Shown here in pieces: positions 7,729 to 15,900 of a stretch of DNA of 64,000 nucleotides. The stretch's first letter is position 1, and every line of letters begins with the position of its first letter. The position numbers and the translations under genes were made by a program. Source of the stretch: Streptomyces sp. NBC_00459 (GTDB lineage Bacteria; Actinomycetota; Actinomycetes; Streptomycetales; Streptomycetaceae); assembly GCF_036013955.1 (NCBI RefSeq), contig NZ_CP107903.1:4216001-4280000 (forward strand), read 5' to 3'. The notes below the pieces were generated by a model. That model saw nothing but the letters and a program-made list of their open reading frames with translations, was not told the origin of the DNA and did not search any database.

Positions 7729-9006
7729 ATGGCAGAGGAGATCGACGTCGCCAAGCGGGGCGGGGGAATGCAATCGACCTCGGAAGAACTCGAAAGGCGC
7801 GAGACGCGCGCGTTCCGGTGGAAGTTCTGCCTAATTTATCTGGCCGGTGTCTTCGCCGCCACAAGTATGGGGAAAATGACGCCGATATCTGTGGCGCTGC
7901 GCGCGGATCTCTCTCTTTCCCTGGCCCAAGTCGCGCTGCTCACCTCGCTGGTGACCGCGGTCGCCGCCGTCCTCGGCCTGTTCGTCAGCTATCTGCTCCG
8001 GCCGCTGCCACCGCACCGCATGCTGGTCGCGGGGCTGGTGGTGATGGGTCTCGCCGGACTGCTGTGCGCCCGGGCCGACAGCTTCGCCGCGATGCTGGGC
8101 GGCAGGCTGGCGGAGAGCGTGGGGTACGTCGTCGTGGTGATCGTCGCGCCCGTGCTGCTGTTCGCGCTGGGTGACGGCAAGCGGCTGACCGGGGCGCTGG
8201 CGATCTGGGGGACGTTCATGCCGGTGGGCCTGGCGCTCGGCTCCTTCGCGGGCGGGGTGCTGTCCGCATGGCTCGACTGGCGCGGGTGGCTGACGGTGGC
8301 CGCGGCGGCGACGCTCGTGGTCGCGGCGGGTGCCACCCGGCTGCCGGCGGTACCGGTTGCGGCGCGCACAGACGCGACGGGGCCGGGGAGCCAGGACCGG
8401 GCGGCGCGGGTACGGCGGCTCGCGCGTCCCGTCTCGCTGGGCGCCGGATTCGCGACCGTCAGCGGGTCGATCGTCGCCTTCGTCACCCTCTACCCCACCT
8501 ATCTGCACGAGGAGTTCGGCCTCTCCACCGAGTCGGCCGGCACCCTCACCGGGGTGGTGTCGCTGGCCGGGGTGGCCGGCGGCTTCCTGGCGAGCTGGCT
8601 GCTGGTACGGGGCGTCCGGGTGACGTACCTGTTCCTGGTCGCTCTGTTGATGCCGGCCGGGGCGTTCGCCGCCTTCGCCGGGGCGGGGGGACTCGGGCTG
8701 TCGGTGGGCAGCGCGCTGATCATCGCGCTCGCCAACGAACTGGTGGTGGCCACCGTGTTCGCGGCGGTGCCGCTGGCCGTACGCGCCACCTCCGACCTCG
8801 GGGCCGCCAACGGCCTGGTGGCCCAGCTGGGAAGTATCGGAGCACTGGCCACACCGCCCCTGGTCGGGCTCGCGGTGACGGCGGTCGACGGCTGGTGGGC
8901 CGTGGGCCCCTGTCTGCTGGGGGTGTGCGTGGCGGGCCTGGTGCTGTTGCAGATCGCCGTGCGGCAGTCGGCGTACGGGAACACGAGCGTGAAGGAGGCG
9001 GCATGA
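7729..9006 (+). CDS. MFS transporter (CynX/NimT-like), probable nucleoside exporter
   Basis: 425 residues, with about twelve hydrophobic segments spread from the FCLIYLAGVFAATSMGK region to the C-terminal LLGVCVAGLVLLQIAV. ATG 7729 (or TTG 7726) follows a purine-rich AGAGAGGAAAGGG ribosome site. The gene is divergent from the kinase and 4 bp overlaps the HAD gene downstream (ATGA). Position inside the deazapurine operon suggests export of the product and self-resistance. The first 40 codons are notably less GC-biased (aatttatctgg, aagtatggggaaaatgac) than the rest, which is common for membrane protein starts here. Confidence 0.88.
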   Translation: MAEEIDVAKRGGGMQSTSEELERRETRAFRWKFCLIYLAGVFAATSMGKMTPISVALRADLSLSLAQVALLTSLVTAVAAVLGLFVSYLLRPLPPHRMLVAGLVVMGLAGLLCARADSFAAMLGGRLAESVGYVVVVIVAPVLLFALGDGKRLTGALAIWGTFMPVGLALGSFAGGVLSAWLDWRGWLTVAAAATLVVAAGATRLPAVPVAARTDATGPGSQDRAARVRRLARPVSLGAGFATVSGSIVAFVTLYPTYLHEEFGLSTESAGTLTGVVSLAGVAGGFLASWLLVRGVRVTYLFLVALLMPAGAFAAFAGAGGLGLSVGSALIIALANELVVATVFAAVPLAVRATSDLGAANGLVAQLGSIGALATPPLVGLAVTAVDGWWAVGPCLLGVCVAGLVLLQIAVRQSAYGNTSVKEAA

Positions 9007-9719
9007 CCGTCCAGTACGTGATCTTCGACTGGGCGGGCACCCTCACCCCCTGGCACACGGTGGACCTGCCAGGCATCTGGCGGGAGACCGCGGTCTCCCT
9101 GGACGGGGTCGGCGCGCGGGAGGCCACCGAGGTGGGCGAGAGGCTGTTGCGGGCCGAGGGGGAGCTGATGGCGCGCTGTCGCGAGACGCAGTGCTCGGCC
9201 CGGCTCGACGAGGTCTTCGAGCACGCCGGGGTGACGCCCACACCACGGGCCCTGTCGGCCTACCGGCAGGCCTGGGAGGCGCACACCCTGATCGACCCGC
9301 AGGCCCCGGAGATGTTGGAGGGACTGCGCGAGCGGGGCCTGGGCATCGGCGTGCTCTCCAACACCCTGTGGCCCGCCGACTGGCACGACGAGATCTTCGA
9401 GCGGGACGGGGTGCTCGGCCATGTCGACGCCACCGTCTATTCCAGCGAGGTGGCGTGGACCAAGCCGCACCCGGACATCTTCGCGGCGGTGATGGCGAAG
9501 CTGGGCGCGGTGTCGGCGCGGTCCTGCGCATTCGTCGGGGACCGGGCCTTCGAGGACGTGTACGGGGCTCAGCAGGCCGGAATGCGAACCATTCTGGTGC
9601 CGCACAGCAGCATTCCGGAAAACGAACTGGTCGCGCGGGACGCGGTCCCGGACGCGATGGTCGCAACGCTGAAGGAGGTATTGACCGTGGTGGATGAATG
9701 GAACCGGCCGGAGCGGTGA
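9003..9719 (+). CDS. HAD-superfamily hydrolase with phosphonatase-type DWAGT motif
   Basis: 238 residues from ATG 9003, coupled to the exporter stop. HAD motifs: FDWAGT at residues 8-13 (nucleophile Asp9), GVLSNT (motif II), TKPHPDIF (motif III Lys), and FVGDRAFED (motif IV acids). The second Asp of the usual DxDGT is Ala11; D-W-A-G-T is the form found in phosphonoacetaldehyde hydrolases, whereas phosphatases keep Asp as general acid. Cap region between motif I and II is mid-sized and helical. In context it would be expected to dephosphorylate a nucleotide, so the Ala is worth noting. Last gene of the plus-strand deazapurine operon. Confidence 0.85.
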   Translation: MTVQYVIFDWAGTLTPWHTVDLPGIWRETAVSLDGVGAREATEVGERLLRAEGELMARCRETQCSARLDEVFEHAGVTPTPRALSAYRQAWEAHTLIDPQAPEMLEGLRERGLGIGVLSNTLWPADWHDEIFERDGVLGHVDATVYSSEVAWTKPHPDIFAAVMAKLGAVSARSCAFVGDRAFEDVYGAQQAGMRTILVPHSSIPENELVARDAVPDAMVATLKEVLTVVDEWNRPER

Positions 9720-9779
9720 ATTCGGAGCTTCTCCGAAACCGATCGATGTCCGTGCCGGACGCCGGCCGGCACCTCCGAC

Positions 9780-10240
9780 GGTGCCGGCACGCCGACCGCG
9801 TCCAGCACGGTGGGCGTGTCCGGGGCCACCCGGATCGGGGCGTGACCGCGGGCCGGGACGGAGCCCTCTTCGGGCATCCGGTCGAGCAGTGCGACCAACG
9901 GGTCGACGGCGCTCAGCCGGAACCGCGCGCGGCCCAGCCCTCCTTGCACCGGCGGTTGGCGGACGACGCCGAAGTACGGCAGCCGGGCGACGGCCTGTGC
10001 CGCCGGCAGCGAATGCCCGCCGAGTGCGAGGAAGGCGTCCTGGGCAGGTTCGCCGCATCGTCCGGTACGGCGCTGCCGACGACCGTGGGGTGGGGGAAGG
10101 CGGGCCAGTCGATGTCGCCGTAGGACGTACCGGCGAGGCGCTCGGCGAGAAGCGCACGCTCCGTGGGGGACATGGCATCGAGACGTGCCTGCGAGACGGC
10201 CTGCCGCGCGGGGCCGGTGGCGCTCATCGGGCGGATGCCT
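9780..10240 (-). pseudogene. Degenerate NRPS carrier-protein fragment
   Basis: No single frame is convincing. On the minus strand one frame from ATG 10227 reads MSATGPARQAVSQARLDAMS, and after a shift near 10040 another frame reads DAFLALGGHSLPAAQAV, which is a carrier-protein 4'-phosphopantetheine site (Ser codon at 10010-10012). It continues to VDPLVALLDRMPEEGS near 9850-9900. This looks like the tail of an NRPS protein decayed by frameshifts. It lies downstream of the broken MbtH fragment on the same strand, so the two may be remains of one old NRPS operon. Domain borders are approximate. Confidence 0.45.
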
Positions 10241-10289
10241 TCGCGGCCGATGCGGTCCGCGCCGTGCGGGCGACCAGGCTCAGCGTTCG

Positions 10290-10428
10290 CCTGCCGTCCG
10301 GTGCGCGTTGACGAACTCGACGCAGGACGCCGGCCGGCACCTGAGCGAACTCGGGCCAGACCGAATACCGGCCCGGCGTTCACCATCACGAAGAAATGCC
10401 CGTTCGGGCCGTCGAGGAAATTCGACAT
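10290..10428 (-). pseudogene. MbtH-like protein, frameshifted
   Basis: From ATG 10428 the frame reads MSNFLDGPNGHFFVMVNAG, the usual start of MbtH-like NRPS helper proteins, then FGLARVRSG. Restoring two bases after the FGL codons gives FGLWPEFAQVPAG, the conserved MbtH core with its invariant Trp. So the gene has lost about 2 bp at roughly 10357 and no longer encodes the family's C-terminal half. A ribosome-site-like GTGAGG precedes the start. MbtH proteins bind and activate A domains; if this copy is dead, the nearby A domains must use a copy elsewhere or none. A sequencing indel is the alternative. Confidence 0.6.
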
Positions 10429-10515
10429 CACGCCTCACTCTCAAGCTGGGGTCCTTTCTCGATGAACAGCACGTCGACCGATTGCGGGGAATGCACCCGA
10501 GTGGAGTCAACAGGC

Positions 10516-10683
10516 TCAGTCCCACGCCCAGTTGTCGGGCGCCGACGGCGTGGTGTCCTGAACGGACACTTCGTGACCGGTCGTGGAACCGGCCTCGGTC
10601 GCCTGCGCGGCGGAAATCACCGGAAGACTGAAAAGCACGGAGAGGAGCGTCACTCCGAAGGCCTTCTTGATAAAAAGACTCAT
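10516..10683 (-). CDS. Small secreted peptide (55 aa) with signal sequence
   Basis: ATG 10683 preceded by GAGGTTGAA. The product begins with lysines and a hydrophobic stretch (FGVTLLSVLFSLPVISA) ending in an AQA cleavage-type site, leaving a mature peptide of about 28 residues rich in Thr, Ser and acidic groups and ending APDNWAWD. The upstream part of the open frame (to 10893) is not expected to be translated. It contains no Cys and no transmembrane anchor, so it should be released outside the cell. I do not recognise the family. It sits between NRPS debris and the divergent NRPS genes; function unknown. Confidence 0.6.
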   Translation of the reverse strand: MSLFIKKAFGVTLLSVLFSLPVISAAQATEAGSTTGHEVSVQDTTPSAPDNWAWD

Positions 10684-11077
10684 TTCAACCTCGCAGTTTT
10701 CGGGCGTTTCGACGCAGCACGGACGGGAACTCGATGTCATCGAGAGGGAGTTGCGTCGTTCCGGAGGCCTCCCGCCTTCGTGGGGAAGGCAGTTCCGGTC
10801 GACTCGCCAAAGCCTGGCTTGAGAGCGGGCCCCGTGCCAGCGATCACCGATGGCAGGTGGCGGACATGGCCTACAGCGGCCAGCCGGGGGCACCGGACGC
10901 GCTGCTGACCGTTGGGTGTCATGACCTCAAGCGGCCCGGCCCAGCAGGCTCCGCCGACCGGGCCCTGCGCATATCTTCGCCATTGGAGCCCGGGCTCCCC
11001 CGTTCTTCCGCGGTCACGCCTCGGCCGCCCACTCGGTTTCCCGTCCCGAAACTCAAAGAACCTTCAGGAGCAATCCA
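10684..11077. promoter_or_regulatory. Divergent intergenic region between secreted peptide and NRPS operon
   Basis: 394 bp with no convincing gene. It must contain the promoters for the minus-strand peptide gene and the plus-strand NRPS genes. The only clear element I see is the AGGAG ribosome site a few bases before ATG 11078. No obvious -10/-35 pair or operator stands out by eye. Confidence 0.45.
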
Positions 11078-11332
11078 ATGTTCATCTCAACAGGCCTGCC
11101 CGAAAGGGCCGTCAAGCCCTGGGTCGTCGGTGTCGTGGAGGAGGCGCTGCGGGCCGGTCCCGTCACGGCTGCGGACAGTTTCCACGATTTCGGCGGCTCG
11201 TCGCTGACAGCCATGCGGATCTGTATCCGCATTCACAAGGAGACGGGTGTGGAGATCGCCCCCGAGGTGCTGATCGACAGCGACACGATCGGCCAGTTCG
11301 CCGACGAGGTGGCCGCCCGGAAGAACAAGTGA
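11078..11332 (+). CDS. Free-standing peptidyl/aryl carrier protein
   Basis: 84 residues from ATG 11078 with AGGAG in front. It carries the phosphopantetheine attachment motif DFGGSSL (Ser42) after the typical helix I region, and a helix II-III tail with FADEVAA. It is a discrete carrier protein that would be loaded by the A domain encoded by the next gene, which overlaps it by 4 bp (GTGA). Downstream, the C domain of the 1445-residue NRPS can take the loaded acyl group as donor. An acyl carrier protein for a fatty-acid route is less likely given the coupling to NRPS genes. Confidence 0.88.
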   Translation: MFISTGLPERAVKPWVVGVVEEALRAGPVTAADSFHDFGGSSLTAMRICIRIHKETGVEIAPEVLIDSDTIGQFADEVAARKNK

Positions 11333-12900
11333 CCGCGAATCAGGCGACGAAAGAAATGGCCCTGATCCACGAGGCGGTGAGCTACCACGCGCGGCACACC
11401 CCGGACGCCGTCGCCCTGGTCGACGGGGACGAACGCATCAGCTACGCGGACCTCGACGCCGCGTCCGGAGTTCTCGCACTGCGATTGCGTGAACGAGGTG
11501 CCGGCCCGGGACGCCTGATCCCGGTCGTCCTGCCGCGGTCGGCACAGCTCGTCGCCGTACTGCTCGGGATTCTCAAGTGCGGGGCCGCCTATGCCGCGTT
11601 GGACGTCCGTTGGCCACAGGCCCGCGTACGCGCCCTGCTGGACCTCATCGATCCGCCCCTGGTCGTCACCCACGATCCGCTGCCGGGTGCCTCGTCGCCC
11701 ACCTGGGCGCCTCCGGCCGGCCCGCCGAGACGGCCGGCCGGCACCTGTTCGGACGTCCTTCCGCGTATCGACGTAGCACCGGGCGATCCGGCCACGGTCT
11801 TCTTCACCTCGGGTACGTCCGGCCGGCCCAAGGCCGTGGTCTCGCCGCATCGGGCGACCACGCGACTGACACCGACGACGGCCCTCTGGTCGGGGCCCGG
11901 ACGCGTCACGGCACAGGCTGCGCCGGTCTCCTGGGACGCCTTCTCGCTGGAGGTGTGGGGGACGCTCACCGCGGGGGGAACCTGCGTCGTGGTCCCGTCC
12001 GCCCGCCTGCTTCCGTACACGCTCCGCGCCCTGGTGCGCGAGGCCGACGTCAGCACCGTCTTCCTGACCACGTCCCTGTTCCACCTGTTCGTGGAGGAGG
12101 ACCTCGGAGCCTTCCAGGGGCTGAGCGACGTACTCACCGGTGGCGAACGCCTGTTGGCCGGTCCGGCCCGCCGTTTCCTGACCGCGTACCCCGACCTGCC
12201 TCTGACCAACTGCTACGGCCCGGTGGAGAGTTGCGTGTTCGCCTCCGTCCACAGGGTCACCGCCGGTGACTGCGCGGCCCCGGACGGCATCCCGCTGGGC
12301 ACCGCGATACCGGGTACGGAGATCCACGTCCTGTCCGGGAACACGCCGGTGGCTCCCGGCGCGACGGGGGAGATCTGCGTCTCGGGCGACGGTCTGGCAC
12401 GGGAGTATCTGGGAGCCCCCGAGCTCAGCGCCCGCAGCTTTCCCGTCGTCCCGATCGGGAGCCGTCCGACGAGGATCTACCGGACCGGCGACCTCGGGCG
12501 GACGGACCACCGGGGCGTGCTCCACTTCCGCGGCCGGTCCGATCGCCAGATGAAGATCGCGGGCCACCGCGTCGACCCCGAGGAGATCGAGGAGACGGGC
12601 CGGAGCATCCCCGGCGTGCGCGACTGCGTCGTCGCGGCCATCGCGGACCACCTCGGAAGCGGCACCCGACTGGCCGTGTTCTACACCGTCGACCCGGCAC
12701 CCGGCCCCGGCGGCCGGGATCTGCGGCCGTCCGCACTCCGCAGCGAGCTGGCGACACTGCTTCCCGCCCACCTCGTACCGCACGTGGCCCGCCCGGTGCC
12801 GGAACTCCCCCTCACCGCGAACGGAAAGATCGACCACGCGGCCCTGCGGGCGTATCTGGCCGCCCCCGTCACCACCAGCACCGTGAACAGGAACTCGTGA
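11329..12900 (+). CDS. Free-standing NRPS adenylation domain
   Basis: 523 residues from GTG 11329, overlapping the carrier protein stop. Complete A-domain core: A2/A3 region FFTSGTSGRPKAVV near residue 160, A4/A5 (VSWDAFSLEVWG, NCYGPVES), A7 (YRTGDLGR), A8 (GRSDRQMKIAGHRVDPEE), A10 (LTANGKIDHAAL). It ends shortly after A10, so there is no carrier domain. The pocket reads about D-A-L-T-L-G-C-V-F-K, which I cannot tie to one substrate; Asp at the first position suggests an alpha-amino acid. Expected role: activate the first residue and load it on the preceding carrier protein. GTG is preferred over the longer open frame because upstream residues lie inside the carrier gene. Confidence 0.9.
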   Translation: MTANQATKEMALIHEAVSYHARHTPDAVALVDGDERISYADLDAASGVLALRLRERGAGPGRLIPVVLPRSAQLVAVLLGILKCGAAYAALDVRWPQARVRALLDLIDPPLVVTHDPLPGASSPTWAPPAGPPRRPAGTCSDVLPRIDVAPGDPATVFFTSGTSGRPKAVVSPHRATTRLTPTTALWSGPGRVTAQAAPVSWDAFSLEVWGTLTAGGTCVVVPSARLLPYTLRALVREADVSTVFLTTSLFHLFVEEDLGAFQGLSDVLTGGERLLAGPARRFLTAYPDLPLTNCYGPVESCVFASVHRVTAGDCAAPDGIPLGTAIPGTEIHVLSGNTPVAPGATGEICVSGDGLAREYLGAPELSARSFPVVPIGSRPTRIYRTGDLGRTDHRGVLHFRGRSDRQMKIAGHRVDPEEIEETGRSIPGVRDCVVAAIADHLGSGTRLAVFYTVDPAPGPGGRDLRPSALRSELATLLPAHLVPHVARPVPELPLTANGKIDHAALRAYLAAPVTTSTVNRNS

Positions 12901-15900
12901 TGACCACCAGCCTCCCCGGGCAAGCACACCCCGGGCCCTCCACAGTCACCTACCCGATGTCGTACGAGCAGGAGTCGATCTGGCTCACCGACGCCGTCGG
13001 CGACAGCACCGGGCTGTACGTGGAATCGTGGGTCCACCGCATCCGGGGCGACTTCAGCGCGGCTGCCGCGCAGCAGGCCCTGACCGGCATCGTGCGCCGG
13101 CACGAATCCCTGCGCAGCCGACTCCACATCCACGGAAACCGGGCCCGCCAGGAGGTCCTGCCCCCCATGCCGGTGCCCCTCACCCGGCGCCGGGTGTCCC
13201 CCGCGGACCTGGAGGCGGCGATACGTGAGGTGGTGTCCCGGCCCCTCCCGCTGGAGAAGCCTCCGCTGCTGCGCGCCTGCCTGCTGGAGGTCGGCGAACG
13301 GGATGCCGTGCTGGCGGTGGCCGTCCACCACGCGGTCGTCGACGGATGGGCTCTGCACCTGCTCGACGAGGAGTTCAGCGACCTCTACCGCGCGGCACTG
13401 ACGGAACGCGCCCCCGAACGCCCCGAACCGCCCCTCCAGTTCGGTCCGTGGGCACTGCGACAGCGAACGTCAGCGGGTCCGCGGGAAGTCGTCGACGCCT
13501 ACTGGAAGCCCGCCCTGGCCGACGCGCCGTCGGAGTCGACCTTTCCCCTGGATCACCCCCGCCCCGAGGTTCCCGGCCACCGCGGCGGTCTGGTCGAGTT
13601 CACTCTCGACGCGGATCTCACGCGCCGACTGCGAGGCCTCGGCCGGCGGTTCAAGGCCACACCGTTCGTCGTGTACGCCGCCGCCGTCACCGCCCTGCTC
13701 GCCAGGCACGGTCAGCAGGACGTCGTCCTGGGAACCCCGGTGTCGCGACGTGACGGCCCCGAGCTGGAACCGATGATCGCCTGCCTGACGGACGTCATGC
13801 CACTGCGGCAGACCGTCGATCCGACGCGGTCGTTCGGTGAACTCGTCCTGCACACGAAGGAGACGGTCCGCTCCGTCACCGCGCACAAGAACGTGCCCTA
13901 CACCATGCTGGTCCAGCAGACGGGAGCGCAGCGCAGCCGTTCTCGTCTCCCCCTCTTCCAAGTCGTCCTGACCGTGGACGACGCACCCGCTCCGGGACTG
14001 TCCCTGCCCGGCGCGCAGGCCGAGCGGCTCTACCCGCACGACGGGACTGCGAAGTTCGACGTCTTCTTCCACCTGATCCCGCAACGCGACGGCTGGCGCG
14101 GGCGGCTGGAGTACGCCGAGGACCTCTTCTCCCCCGCCACCGCCCGCCAACTGGCCGAACGCCTGCGGCTGTTGTTGCTCGACGCGGCGGACGACCCGGC
14201 CCGCGCGGTGGGAGACCTCGCGGTGACCACCGCCGCCGACCGGTCGCTGCTCGACACCTGGGCGGACGGACCGACCCCGAGAGGGACCCCGTCACCGGCC
14301 CACCTCGTCGTGGACCGGTCCGCCCGGTCGGCACCCGATCTGCCGGCGGTCGTCCACGGTCGCGAACACCTCACCTACGCACAGCTCGAAGCCGAATCCG
14401 ACGCGCTGGCCGCGCACCTGCTGACCGTGGCGCACCCCGGTGACCGCGTCGGCATTCTGCTGGAACGGACGGTCCGACTGCCGATCGCGGTCCTGGCCGT
14501 GCTGAAGGCCGGTTGCTGCTGCGTGCCCCTCGACCCGGCCTATCCCGCCGAGCGGATCACGTTCATGCTCCGCGACAGCCGCTGCGGCGCCGTCCTGACC
14601 AGCAGTCGGCTCCAGCACCACATCACCCTGCTGCCGGACGTGCCCCCACTGCTGCTGGACGAACACCGGCCGACGGCACCCGGCCCCCGACCGGGCCTGC
14701 CGGACGTTCACCCGGAAGACCCGGCCTATCTCCTTTACACGTCCGGGTCGACGGGCCGGCCCAAGGGCGTCGTGATGCCCCACCGGTCGCTGGCCAACCT
14801 CGTCCAGTGGCAGTCCCGCCGGTCCGCGCGGGGAGCCACGACCGCCCAGTTCGCGCCGCTCAGCTTCGACGTCGCCTTCCAGGAACTGTTCAGTACCTGG
14901 GCGGCAGGCGGCACCCTCGTGCTCGTCGACAACGAGGTGCGACGCGACCCGGCCCGACTGCTCGCGCTGATCCGGACAGCGGCGGTCGAACGCCTCTTCC
15001 TTCCCTATGTGGCCCTCCAGCAGATCGCCGAGTACGCCGCCGTCGGCGACTGGCACGGGCCGTCCCTGCGCGAAGTGATCTGCGCCGGCGAGCAGTTGTT
15101 CGTCACCCCGGCGATCAGGGACTTCTTCACACACCGCACCAGTGCCTCGCTGGAGAACCAGTACGGTCCCACCGAGACCCACGTGGTCACCGCCGAACGC
15201 CTCTGCGGCGACCCCTCCGCATGGCCGGACCGCCCGAGCATCGGCCGCCCGGTGCCCGGAGCTCGAATACGTGTCCTCGACGACCGGCTCCGGCTCCTTC
15301 CTCCCGGAGCGGTGGGAGAGATCTGCATCGGGGGAGAAAGCGTCGCGACCGGATACCTGGCACGTCCCGACGCATCACGCCAACAGTTCGTCCAGGACCC
15401 CCACGATCCCGGCACCGGCCGCCTGTACCGCAGTGGCGACCTGGGGAGGTTCCGGCCCGACGGCAAGATCGAATTCGCGGGACGCCGAGACGGACAGGTG
15501 AAGATCCGCGGCCACCGAGTGGAATGCGGCGAAGTCGAGGCCGTGATGAAATCGGTCCCCGGCGTCGCCGACGCCGTCGTGACGGTCGACGCCACCGTCG
15601 TCCACGCCAAACGGCTGACAGCCCACTACATACCCGCCGGCGGTGCCGCCCCCGACACGCGGGAACTGCGCCGCACCCTGCGGAGCCGGCTTCCCGAGCA
15701 CCTGGTTCCCTCCGTGTGCCTCGCGGTGCCCGCCTTCCCCCTGACCCCCAGCGGCAAAGTGGACCGCGCCGCCCTGCGGCCACCGGCACCTCGCGACCGG
15801 CGCTCCGCCGCGGAGGCTGCCACACCCGGCCTCGACGCCACGGAGCGCCGAGTGGCGGCGCTCTGGAGCGAACTCCTGGGAGCCGACCGTATCGGGCCGG

